This document shows positions 1 through 5,299 of a DNA stretch of 5,299 bases, in pieces. A model generated the notes under the pieces. The model had not been told where the DNA came from, made no database searches, and worked only from the letters and a program-made list of their open reading frames with translations. The stretch lies in NCBI GenBank assembly GCA_051881655.1, contig JBJEQH010000005.1:1-5299 (forward strand). Direction: 5' to 3'. This DNA comes from Heritagella sp051881655 (GTDB taxonomy: Bacteria; Bacillota; Clostridia; Oscillospirales; Acutalibacteraceae). The position numbers and the translations under genes are program-made. The stretch's first letter is position 1, and every line of letters begins with the position of its first letter.

Positions 1-12
1 CGGGTATTCCCG
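1..12 (-). terminator. Possible start of a terminator hairpin after the nucleotidyltransferase gene
   Basis: A perfect inverted repeat, CGGG-TATT-CCCG, lies directly after the stop codon of the minus-strand nucleotidyltransferase gene. The stem is only 4 bp as seen here, and the window ends before any T-tract could be read or the stem extended. It is placed where an operon-ending intrinsic terminator would be expected, but it could equally be chance. Confidence 0.25.
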
Positions 13-15
13 CCT

Positions 16-945
16 TTATTCCCAGAGAGGCGACGGATAAAATCCATCCTGCGCCATTTTCCGCAGCGCCGCCGAAACCATTGGCTTATCCTCCTGATAT
101 GTAACTCCATACCACTGATCCCGGGAGGAGAGCACCTGCACCCGTGCCTTTTTCTCCGCCAACAGATCGTTGACTGCAAACGGAAGGAAAAACTCACCCT
201 TGAGCGGATTTTCTCCCATAGTCTTCTCCAGAAACGCCGGGAAACGGGCCCACAGCTCTTCCACCAGCCTCCGGGGGAACCCCCACAGATTCATGGAAAC
301 CAGGCTTTCCGGATCCATCGGCTGATAGGTCACACCTCCATCCTCGGTAAAACGGGCGCCGCCGGCGGTTTTCTCAATGCGCGTACGCTCACAGATATTC
401 ACCAGGTATCCGTTCTCCACCTGGCATACTCCGCGGGAAACCGAACCGTTCTCCGTCAGGGTATTGCGCAGAATATATGCCACCATGGCAAAAGGCATGG
501 GGGTGATATTCTCCCGCTGAACCGAGGGATCAGTTAAAAACCGATAAATGGACGCAAATGCCTGCCGTCCGTAGTAATCATCGGCATTGATCACCGCAAA
601 GGGGGCGTCAATTTTGTCCCGGGCCGCCAGCACGGCGTGCGCGGTGCCCCAGGGCTTCTGCCGTCCCTGCGGAACCGAAAATCCTTCAGGCAGATCCGTC
701 AGCTCCTGAAAAGCATACGCCACCTGCATGATTTTTTCCGCTCTTTCCCCTACCATGCGGTGAAAATCCTCGTACAGCTCGCGCTTAATCACAAAAACCA
801 CGCGCTCAAAACCGGCCAGATGGGCATCATACAGACTGTAGTCCATGATAATTTCGCCGTTTTTCCCCATGGGGTCCATCTGCTTCAGTCCGCCGTACCG
901 GCTGCCCATACCGGCTGCCATTACCACCAGAATCGGCTTTTTCAT
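16..945 (-). CDS. Sugar-phosphate nucleotidyltransferase-like protein (NTP_transferase fold)
   Basis: Predicted cytoplasmic protein of 309 aa, likely to transfer a nucleotidyl group from an NTP to a sugar phosphate, giving an NDP-sugar and pyrophosphate. The N-terminal Rossmann-like strand leads into the nucleotide-binding loop AAGMGSRYGGLKQ (residues 10-22), a variant of the pyrophosphorylase G-x-G-x-R signature. KPWGTAHAV (98-106) looks like the base-recognition loop, INADDYYG (119-126) holds the likely metal-binding Asp, and the end, WYGVTYQEDKP (278-288), is typical of this subgroup, so the gene appears complete. The frame is open further upstream to 1053, but the ATG at 945 is chosen because AGGGAG lies 9 nt before it and the signature then starts at once. 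It follows the LCP gene by 23 bp in the same direction, so the two are probably cotranscribed. The sugar and nucleotide cannot be told from sequence alone. A choline-phosphate or other small-molecule nucleotidyltransferase is the main alternative. Confidence 0.88.
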   Translation of the reverse strand: MKKPILVVMAAGMGSRYGGLKQMDPMGKNGEIIMDYSLYDAHLAGFERVVFVIKRELYEDFHRMVGERAEKIMQVAYAFQELTDLPEGFSVPQGRQKPWGTAHAVLAARDKIDAPFAVINADDYYGRQAFASIYRFLTDPSVQRENITPMPFAMVAYILRNTLTENGSVSRGVCQVENGYLVNICERTRIEKTAGGARFTEDGGVTYQPMDPESLVSMNLWGFPRRLVEELWARFPAFLEKTMGENPLKGEFFLPFAVNDLLAEKKARVQVLSSRDQWYGVTYQEDKPMVSAALRKMAQDGFYPSPLWE

Positions 946-954
946 GTCATTCCG

Positions 955-960
955 CTCCCT
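955..960 (-). promoter_or_regulatory. Ribosome binding site fixing the nucleotidyltransferase start
   Basis: AGGGAG on the minus strand sits 9 nt before the ATG at 945, inside the 23-bp gap after the LCP stop codon. It decides the start against the longer open frame that reaches 1053 and would overlap the end of the LCP gene. Confidence 0.75.
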
Positions 961-968
961 TTTCTTGT

Positions 969-2042
969 TTATGGTTCGGCCGTTGCATCGTCGCCGTCCC
1001 CATAGATAATCCGGTGAATGTGGTCGCCCGCCTGTTCCAAGTCGTACTGCCATACCCAGGCCACACCGTTACTGCCGCCCCAGGCATCCTCCTCCTCACC
1101 GGGAATGGTATACGTTGTCAGATGCATATCCTTTCCCAGCATGCTGGTGGCCAACGAGATCATCTCCTGATAGGACAGAGAAGTCTCCACATACTGAGCC
1201 ATCTGATTCACCAGCGTGGGATAATCCACAATACTCTTCTTTTTCACCGCACTGAGCATGGCCTGCAGAACCTCCTGCTGGCGGCTGGCACGGACATCAT
1301 CACCGTCGATGGAGCGGATCCGGGCGTAAGCAACCGCCTGCGTTCCATCCAGGGTGCGCAGCCCGGTCACGCCGTCCAGAATATCGTGATCGGTCTTTTT
1401 GATTTCAATCAGGTTCCGGTTGATCTCCTGGATCTCCGCAGCGGTCACATCAATCTCCACACCGCCCAGTGCATCAATCATATCGGCCAGCTTTGCAAAG
1501 TTGACCGTGACATAATCGCGCACATTCAGTCCGAAATTGCTGTTCAGGGTTTTGATGGCCGTTTCCGGGCCGCCCCAGTAATACGCGGTGGTCAACTTGG
1601 CGGTTCCGTATCCGTCGGCCACTTCCACCTCGGAGTCGCGCAGAATGGAAATCAATTTGATCTCACCGGTTCCGGTATGCACCGACAGTACCATGGTGCA
1701 ATCCGCATGCCCGGTAAAGGCGTCCTCGTCCCGGGTATCCACCCCGTACAGTGCGATATTGATAATTTCATCCTTAACGGGTTTATCCACCGAGCTGGTG
1801 ATCCCCAAATCCTCATCGGTTTTGCCGTTGAAGGAATCGTTGATTTTCACCCCGCCGAACATATAGTAGAACAGCCACACGCAAAGTCCAGCCAGAATGA
1901 GGAGAACGGAGAAAATCCCCAGCACTACTTTTCTTTTCTTCCCCTTTTTCTTTTTTCTTCCGTGCCCGCCGTCCGGGCGTCCACTGCTGATATCCACATA
2001 TCCGTCATGATACCGGTCTCTGTATGAATCTCTGTTTGCCAT
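969..2042 (-). CDS. LCP family (LytR-CpsA-Psr) membrane protein, cell wall glycopolymer ligase
   Basis: Protein of 357 aa. LCP enzymes transfer lipid-linked glycopolymers (teichoic acids, capsule, wall polysaccharides) onto peptidoglycan outside the membrane. A short charged cytoplasmic tail contains the basic run KKKKGKKRK (30-38), followed by one membrane helix at about 39-62; the rest should be extracellular. The LCP domain spans roughly 94-270. It shows IALYGVDTRD (96-105) with the conserved Asp, SILRDS (132-137) with a conserved Arg, LGGVEIDV (192-199), and YARIRSIDGDDVRASRQQ (239-256) with the Arg/Asp/Arg/Arg-Gln set that binds the pyrophosphate-lipid substrate. The C-terminal 85 residues are acidic and lack any added LytR_C-like domain that I recognise. 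The ATG at 2042 is preceded by AGAGGAAG at good spacing, and a promoter lies at 2115-2143. It is the first gene of an operon with the nucleotidyltransferase. Bacteria usually carry several LCP paralogues, so the exact polymer cannot be assigned. Confidence 0.95.
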   Translation of the reverse strand: MANRDSYRDRYHDGYVDISSGRPDGGHGRKKKKGKKRKVVLGIFSVLLILAGLCVWLFYYMFGGVKINDSFNGKTDEDLGITSSVDKPVKDEIINIALYGVDTRDEDAFTGHADCTMVLSVHTGTGEIKLISILRDSEVEVADGYGTAKLTTAYYWGGPETAIKTLNSNFGLNVRDYVTVNFAKLADMIDALGGVEIDVTAAEIQEINRNLIEIKKTDHDILDGVTGLRTLDGTQAVAYARIRSIDGDDVRASRQQEVLQAMLSAVKKKSIVDYPTLVNQMAQYVETSLSYQEMISLATSMLGKDMHLTTYTIPGEEEDAWGGSNGVAWVWQYDLEQAGDHIHRIIYGDGDDATAEP

Positions 2043-2114
2043 GCTGCACTTCCTCTTTTTCCGCCGGCTGCGTTGCCAACCGGGCTATCTTCCTCTTTCA
2101 AACGTTCATTCCTC

Positions 2115-2143
2115 ATAATAATACACGCTTTGCCAAAAATCAA
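2115..2143 (-). promoter_or_regulatory. Sigma-A-type promoter of the LCP-nucleotidyltransferase operon
   Basis: On the minus strand, TTGATT (-35, 2143-2138) and TATTAT (-10, 2120-2115) are separated by exactly 17 bp. The matches to consensus are 4/6 and 5/6. The predicted transcript start near 2108 gives a leader of about 65 nt before the LCP ATG. A second, overlapping TATTAT lies 3 bp upstream but would leave only a 14-bp spacer. Confidence 0.7.
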
Positions 2144-2179
2144 GAAAACAATTTGTAAAAACAGCGCATGTTTCTCTTC

Positions 2180-2208
2180 TTCTCTTTGCGGTTTCCGCAT
2201 GGTATAAT
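2180..2208 (+). promoter_or_regulatory. Extended -10 promoter of the GH20 gene
   Basis: A perfect TATAAT at 2203-2208 is preceded by TGG (2200-2202), forming the extended -10 motif TGnTATAAT. The hexamer at 17-bp spacing, TTCTCT (2180-2185), is a weak -35, which is common when the extended -10 is present. The predicted start is near 2215, giving a leader of about 46 nt. The promoter faces away from the LCP promoter, with about 36 bp between the two -35 regions. Confidence 0.75.
2187..2199. promoter_or_regulatory. Inverted repeat in the GH20 promoter spacer
   Basis: TGCGG-TTT-CCGCA is a perfect dyad with 5-bp arms and a 3-bp centre, lying between the -35 and -10 regions of the GH20 promoter. 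A protein bound here would block RNA polymerase, so it is a candidate repressor operator. It is short enough to arise by chance. Confidence 0.35.
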
Positions 2209-2235
2209 GCGTATGCAGCATTTCTGCATACACAT
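2207..2235. promoter_or_regulatory. Dyad at the GH20 transcription start, candidate operator or leader hairpin
   Basis: GTATGCAG (2211-2218) and CTGCATAC (2224-2231) are perfect inverted repeats around the 5-nt centre CATTT. Past one mismatch (2210 against 2232) the symmetry continues for three more pairs, giving a 29-bp dyad. It begins inside the -10 box and covers the predicted transcript start, a classic repressor position. If fully transcribed it could also fold as a 5' hairpin. No regulator gene is visible in the window. Confidence 0.5.
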
Positions 2236-2260
2236 CTGTACAGTGTGAAGGGGAATTTTT

Positions 2261-4129
2261 ATGGCCATTACATGGAACACGCAAAGCCTGTCCGCCTGTC
2301 TGCGGAAGGGGGTTTCCCATTTGTGCCGGTACTGCGGCTGGCAGGAACAGGAAGCAGGCCTTTCGGTATATGCCGAACCGGTTTCGGGCCGCACACTGAC
2401 GGTGCAGGGGGAGGAAGACTCGGTTCGGATCCTATACCCCGACTGCACCGCCTTTTTCCGGGGCCTCGGTCTGGCCGCTCAGCAACGCGCCGCTGGTTCT
2501 TCCGTTTTTTGCCTGCGGGAGGAGCGGCAGTTTCTCCACGCGGGCGTCATGGTTGACCACTCCCGCAATGCCGTTTTTACCGTAGAGCGGACCCGGGATT
2601 TTCTGTGCCTGATGGCGCTGATGGGCCTGGATGTATACTACCCTTATCTGGAGGATTTGTACACCCTACCGCAGGAACCCCTGTTCGGTTATCTGCGCGG
2701 ACGGTATACAGAGGAAGAAGTACGCGCCATTGATGACTTTGCGGACAGCCTGGGAATCGAGGTAGTGCCCTGCATCCAGACGCTGGCCCACCTGAATCAG
2801 TTTCTCCGCTGGGATCAGCCCGCCGCCGATTATCTGGATCTGGATGATATTCTGCTGGTGGGCAGTGAAAAAACCGGCGCCCTGATTGATGAGATGTTCC
2901 GCTTTTTTGCCGGTGCGGTGCGCTCCCGGCGCATCCATGTGGGAATGGACGAAGCCTATCATCTGGGGCGCGGCCGGTATGCGGACGAAAACGGCCTGAA
3001 GAAAAAGACCGAAATCATGCACCTCCATCTGCGGGATGTGATGGCCCGCGCCCAAAAGGCGGGCCTGTCGGTGATGATGTGGGACGATATGTTCAGCGGC
3101 AGCTATCAGCCGCTGGATGGGCAGGCCCTCCCCATTCCGGAGGGAGCCCAGCTGGTATACTGGGATTATTACCATGACCGGCCGGAGGAATATGCCGAAC
3201 GCTTTGCTTTCCGGAAAAATTTGTGCCGGAATCTGGTTTTTGCCGGCGGAGCCTGGCGGTGGCAGGGACCGGCCCCACACCACAGCAAAACGCTGATCAC
3301 TACCCAGAGTGCATTGAGCGAAGCAAAGAAGGCCGGAATCCAGGAGGTTCTTGTCACCTGCTGGGGCGATGACGGCAGTGAGTGCCCGCCCGACGGCAGT
3401 TATCTGGGAATGCAGCTGTTCGCCGAGCACACTTTCTCCCCCAAGGTCTCTCCGGAAAAGCTGGAAGAACGGCTGACCTTCTGCACCGGTGTTTCCCTGT
3501 CCGCTACGCTTCACCAGCAGGACATCAACTTTCTGCCCGGCGAGGAATCCCCCTGCCACAACGAAGCCCCCTGCAAATACTTATTGTATCAGGACCCCCT
3601 GTGCGGTTTATATGAAGAGCATACGGCCCGGCTGGATGAGCACTGTGATCTGACGGCGTATTATCGCCAGTGCCGGGAAGCCCTGCGGGATGAGAATTAC
3701 CGGCGGGCCGAGCCCCACATGCTCGCTTCCCTGCGCTACTACCAGGCACTTTCCCAGGCGCTGAGCACCAAATGGGACCTGGGGCTGCGGATCCGGCAGG
3801 CCTATCAGAAAAAAGACAGGCAGGCCCTCTCGCTTCTTCTGCACGAAAGGCTTCCGGCTGCCCGGGCCGATATGGAAGCCCTGCGGCAGGCCGCCGTCTC
3901 CATGTGGTACGAAAACTACAAACCCTTTGGTCTGGAGGCCCTGGAGTTTCGATTCTCCGCACTGATCGGCCGCATGAAAACCGCCGAAAGCCGTCTGTCG
4001 GATTATTTGAGCGGACGGATTGATTCCCTGCCCGAGTGCGAGGAGCCCCGCATCCCGGTGCTTCCCCAGGAGAACCAGAGTCCCAATTCCTTCCAGCGCT
4101 GTTATTCGGCGGCCCGGCTGAGCTGGTAA
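2261..4129 (+). CDS. GH20 beta-N-acetylhexosaminidase, GcnA-like, cytoplasmic
   Basis: Protein of 622 aa that should remove terminal beta-GlcNAc or beta-GalNAc from oligosaccharides by the substrate-assisted retaining mechanism of GH20. Its length and layout match streptococcal GcnA: a small N-terminal domain (about 1-90), a TIM barrel (about 92-420) and a helical C-terminal domain (about 455-585). The catalytic pair is Asp230-Glu231 in HVGMDEAYHLGRGRY; the Asp orients the substrate acetamido group and the Glu is the acid/base. Other family landmarks are DHSRNAV (99-105), FGYLRGRYTEEE (142-153), CIQTLAHLNQFLRW (171-184), MMWDDMF (272-278), YWDYY (300-304), GGAWRW (329-334) and CWGDDGSEC (367-375). 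There is no signal peptide or membrane helix, and about 18 cysteines are present, including a CRYC pair at 22-25; both fit a reducing cytoplasm, so substrates must be imported. AAGGGG at 2248-2253 lies 7 nt before the ATG. The gene stands alone, divergent from the wall operon and convergent with the DUF3737 gene. Confidence 0.92.
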   Translation: MAITWNTQSLSACLRKGVSHLCRYCGWQEQEAGLSVYAEPVSGRTLTVQGEEDSVRILYPDCTAFFRGLGLAAQQRAAGSSVFCLREERQFLHAGVMVDHSRNAVFTVERTRDFLCLMALMGLDVYYPYLEDLYTLPQEPLFGYLRGRYTEEEVRAIDDFADSLGIEVVPCIQTLAHLNQFLRWDQPAADYLDLDDILLVGSEKTGALIDEMFRFFAGAVRSRRIHVGMDEAYHLGRGRYADENGLKKKTEIMHLHLRDVMARAQKAGLSVMMWDDMFSGSYQPLDGQALPIPEGAQLVYWDYYHDRPEEYAERFAFRKNLCRNLVFAGGAWRWQGPAPHHSKTLITTQSALSEAKKAGIQEVLVTCWGDDGSECPPDGSYLGMQLFAEHTFSPKVSPEKLEERLTFCTGVSLSATLHQQDINFLPGEESPCHNEAPCKYLLYQDPLCGLYEEHTARLDEHCDLTAYYRQCREALRDENYRRAEPHMLASLRYYQALSQALSTKWDLGLRIRQAYQKKDRQALSLLLHERLPAARADMEALRQAAVSMWYENYKPFGLEALEFRFSALIGRMKTAESRLSDYLSGRIDSLPECEEPRIPVLPQENQSPNSFQRCYSAARLSW

Positions 4130-4250
4130 CCCTCCTTTTCCCTCCCGCTTTCGGGCGGTATTCCGTGGAGGACCGGCGGGAGCGCTGACTTTCCGTCGAA
4201 AAATGCTTCGGACGGTCCCTTTGAGGGACAAGATCCTTTGCCAGTGCGTA
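4130..4250 (+). other. Convergent intergenic stretch with several potential hairpins
   Basis: No gene is supported here. The stretch holds several inverted repeats: CCTCC (4131-4135) with GGAGG (4167-4171); CTCCCGC (4142-4148) with GCGGGAG (4176-4182); a local CCCG-CTTT-CGGG (4144-4155); CCGTCGAA (4193-4200) with TTCGGACGG (4207-4215, one bulged G); and GTCCCT-TTG-AGGGAC (4215-4229). The first two pairs cross each other, so they are either alternatives or a pseudoknot. The simplest reading is a structured 3' untranslated region of the GH20 mRNA leading to the terminator. A small RNA released from the 3' end is possible but unproven. Confidence 0.35.
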
Positions 4251-4282
4251 AAAAAGGTCCGGCCATGCGGCCGGACCTTTTT
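4251..4282. terminator. Bidirectional intrinsic terminator between convergent genes
   Basis: GGTCCGGCC (4256-4264) and GGCCGGACC (4269-4277) form a perfect 9-bp GC-rich stem around an ATGC loop. It is flanked by A5 (4251-4255) and T5 (4278-4282), so it has a T-tract on either strand. It ends the GH20 transcript on the plus strand and the DUF3737 transcript on the minus strand. The stop codon of the DUF3737 gene (4281-4283) overlaps its outer edge. Confidence 0.93.
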
Positions 4283-5156
4283 ATGTTCTGTCGTCTCTCT
4301 CCTGTTTTTCCGTCTCCAGAATCACACAGCGCCCTTCCAAGGCCACCGGTTCATCCAGAATAACGGCGCCGGCCCGCGGCACGGTGATCGAGCCAAAATG
4401 CGGGTTTTTAATGCTGTCAATCGGGGCCGTCAGCGTGGCCTGCACGTCCGACCGCTCAAAGGCCAGGTCCGTTCCCACCATCTCGCAGTCCACCAGCGTC
4501 AGGTTTTTGCAGTAGCAAAGCGGCTGAGTACCGGTAATCCGGCAGCGGATCAGGGTCAGATGGTCGGAATACCACCCCAAATATTCGCCGTTTACCTCGC
4601 TGTCGATCACCGTGATGTTTTCGCTGTGCCAGAACGCATCTTTGGTGTGGAAAACACAGTTCTCCATCACCGCATTTTTCACATACTGGAACGAATATTT
4701 TCCGGTGAAATGTACGTTTTTCAGCCGCAGGTTCTCGCTGCGCATCATAAAATATTCGCTCTCCGCTTTTCCGTCCTCCATCCGGCAACTCTTCACCGAC
4801 CAGCCAAATTCCGGAGAAAGGATATCACAGTTTTGCAGGGTAATATCGCTGCACTCCCGCAGGGCTTTAATCCCATGCAGTTTGGTGTTTGTAATCTCGG
4901 CGTGATCGGTATACCACAGTGCCGCCCGGCACAGCGGGGTCAGCTCGCAGCCGTGAATCGCAATGCGGTGATCATGCCAGAATGGGTACCGCAGGTTAAA
5001 ATAGCTGTTCTCCACCCGAAAATCCTGCCCCTCCTTCAGCGCACTCTCCCCATCAGCCGGCCCGTCAAAGCGGCAATGGCGGATGTCCGCATCCCGAAGG
5101 GCGTACAGCGCCCGCTCTTCATCAAAAGTTTTTTCCTCAATCACATGTCTCTCCAT
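4281..5156 (-). CDS. DUF3737 family protein, right-handed parallel beta-helix
   Basis: Protein of 291 aa, recognised as DUF3737 from FDEERALY (11-18), CRFDGPADGESALKE (28-42), NLRYPFWHDH (54-63), CRAALWY (76-82), HGIKALRECSDI (94-105), SPEFGWSV (114-121), DAFWHSENITV (173-183) and GTQPLCYCKNLTL (209-221). About ten coils of some 20 residues run from about 59 to 235, each with an aromatic or bulky residue followed by a short polar turn and a beta strand, as in right-handed parallel beta-helices. There is no signal peptide or membrane segment, so it should be cytoplasmic. Its function is not established; polysaccharide-related or scaffold roles are only guesses from the fold. In-frame ATGs also occur at 5174 and 5165, but the one at 5156 is preferred because AAAGGA lies 8 nt upstream and the protein then starts as family members do. 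The extreme C terminus is charged (EKQERDDRT). It is transcribed towards the GH20 gene and shares its terminator. Confidence 0.9.
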   Translation of the reverse strand: MERHVIEEKTFDEERALYALRDADIRHCRFDGPADGESALKEGQDFRVENSYFNLRYPFWHDHRIAIHGCELTPLCRAALWYTDHAEITNTKLHGIKALRECSDITLQNCDILSPEFGWSVKSCRMEDGKAESEYFMMRSENLRLKNVHFTGKYSFQYVKNAVMENCVFHTKDAFWHSENITVIDSEVNGEYLGWYSDHLTLIRCRITGTQPLCYCKNLTLVDCEMVGTDLAFERSDVQATLTAPIDSIKNPHFGSITVPRAGAVILDEPVALEGRCVILETEKQERDDRT

Positions 5157-5164
5157 GTCCCTCA

Positions 5165-5170
5165 TCCTTT
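5165..5170 (-). promoter_or_regulatory. Ribosome binding site fixing the DUF3737 start
   Basis: AAAGGA on the minus strand lies 8 nt before the ATG at 5156. The upstream in-frame ATG at 5174 has only a GGGA touching it, and the one at 5165 a weak GGGA 9 nt away, so the third ATG is the best start. Confidence 0.65.
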
Positions 5171-5213
5171 CCATTCCCGGTAAAACAACCGGATGCTGTT
5201 TTTCCGCTCTATG

Positions 5214-5242
5214 ATTTTAGCGTATTCCCCGTATTTCTGCAA
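5214..5242 (-). promoter_or_regulatory. Candidate sigma-A promoter proximal to the DUF3737 gene
   Basis: On the minus strand, TTGCAG (-35, 5242-5237) and TAAAAT (-10, 5219-5214) are 17 bp apart. The -10 matches consensus 5/6 and the -35 only 3/6. A start near 5207 would give a leader of about 50 nt. It may act together with, or instead of, the MerR-type promoter further upstream. Confidence 0.5.
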
Positions 5243-5270
5243 CCAAACTCTCTTTCAGACGTTGTTTCTA

Positions 5271-5299
5271 AGCATAGCACCTTGTGTTCACTCCAGGTC
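5271..5299 (-). promoter_or_regulatory. MerR-type promoter and operator upstream of the DUF3737 gene (cut by the window edge)
   Basis: Read on the minus strand, GACC (5299-5296) would be the last four bases of a -35 whose first two bases lie outside the window. It is followed by a 19-bp spacer and TATGCT (-10, 5276-5271, 4/6). The spacer region contains ACCTGGAGTG facing AACACAAGGT (5298-5279), an imperfect dyad with 7 of 10 positions matching. A dyad of GGAGT type in an over-long 19-bp spacer is the hallmark of promoters activated by MerR-family regulators, which untwist the DNA to realign the hexamers. A start near 5264 gives a leader of about 108 nt to the DUF3737 ATG. The regulator gene is not in the window. 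Confidence 0.6.

Noticed and set aside
946..1053. N-terminal extension of the nucleotidyltransferase
   Set aside because: The extra 36 residues overlap the end of the LCP gene, show no family similarity, and the internal ATG at 945 has a proper AGGGAG site and starts the nucleotide-binding fold directly.
1014..2027. Long plus-strand open frame (337 codons) opposite the LCP gene
   Set aside because: It lies wholly antisense to a gene with clear LCP motifs, is rich in His, Gln and Ile from reverse-complemented codons, resembles no family I recognise and lacks a convincing ribosome binding site.
2148..2156. ACAATTTGT palindrome next to the LCP -35 box
   Set aside because: It is nine bases long and AT-rich, within an A/T-rich upstream stretch where such symmetry is expected by chance.
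1925..2448. Minus-strand open frames crossing the divergent intergenic region
   Set aside because: They run through the LCP promoter and the start of the GH20 gene, have low-complexity basic or Cys/His-rich content and no recognisable domain.
2666..3559. Minus-strand open frame (297 codons) inside the GH20 gene
   Set aside because: It is antisense to the catalytic barrel, has no family resemblance and no promoter or ribosome binding site; it is a by-product of the GC-rich codon use of the real gene.
4203..5183. Long plus-strand open frame (326 codons) opposite the DUF3737 gene
   Set aside because: It crosses the strong terminator at 4251-4282, is antisense to a recognisable family member, and its composition is that of a shadow frame.
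5177..5192. Small inverted repeat CCGGT-AAAACA-ACCGG in the DUF3737 leader
   Set aside because: The arms are only 5 bp, no T-tract follows and it is too weak to call an attenuator; it is probably chance in GC-rich DNA.

Overview
This window looks like an ordinary chromosomal segment of a moderately GC-rich Gram-positive anaerobe of the Clostridia, most plausibly a gut Lachnospiraceae or Oscillospiraceae relative. That inference rests on the gene families (a LytR-CpsA-Psr wall ligase, a GcnA-like GH20 hexosaminidase, a DUF3737 beta-helix protein), strong purine-rich Shine-Dalgarno sites, sigma-A-type promoters and a GC content judged by eye in the mid-50s. No mobile element, CRISPR array, tRNA or rRNA is visible.

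Layout, left to right. (1) A two-gene operon runs on the minus strand: an LCP-family membrane protein (2042 to 969), then 23 bp later a sugar-phosphate nucleotidyltransferase-like protein (945 to 16). The window ends just after its stop, inside a small inverted repeat that may be the start of a terminator. (2) A 218-bp divergent intergenic region (2043-2260) holds a good promoter for the operon on the minus strand and an extended -10 promoter for the hexosaminidase on the plus strand. The plus promoter is decorated with inverted repeats in its spacer and at its transcription start. (3) A full-length GH20 beta-N-acetylhexosaminidase of the cytoplasmic GcnA type lies at 2261-4129. (4) A 151-bp convergent intergenic region carries several potential hairpins and a strong bidirectional intrinsic terminator. 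(5) A DUF3737 beta-helix protein is encoded on the minus strand (5156 to 4281). Its upstream region has a conventional promoter candidate and, at the very edge of the window, a MerR-type operator with the diagnostic 19-bp promoter spacer.

How the parts may work together. The LCP/nucleotidyltransferase pair suggests cell-envelope glycopolymer work: activated-sugar supply plus attachment to the wall. The GH20 enzyme probably hydrolyses imported GlcNAc- or GalNAc-containing oligosaccharides in the cytoplasm. Its promoter faces the wall operon, so a common amino-sugar theme is possible but not shown. DUF3737 has no known function; the MerR-like operator in front of it suggests stress-inducible expression. 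I see no convincing novel multigene system. The points most worth a second look are the MerR-type promoter, the dyads at the GH20 promoter and the regular motif ladder of the DUF3737 protein.
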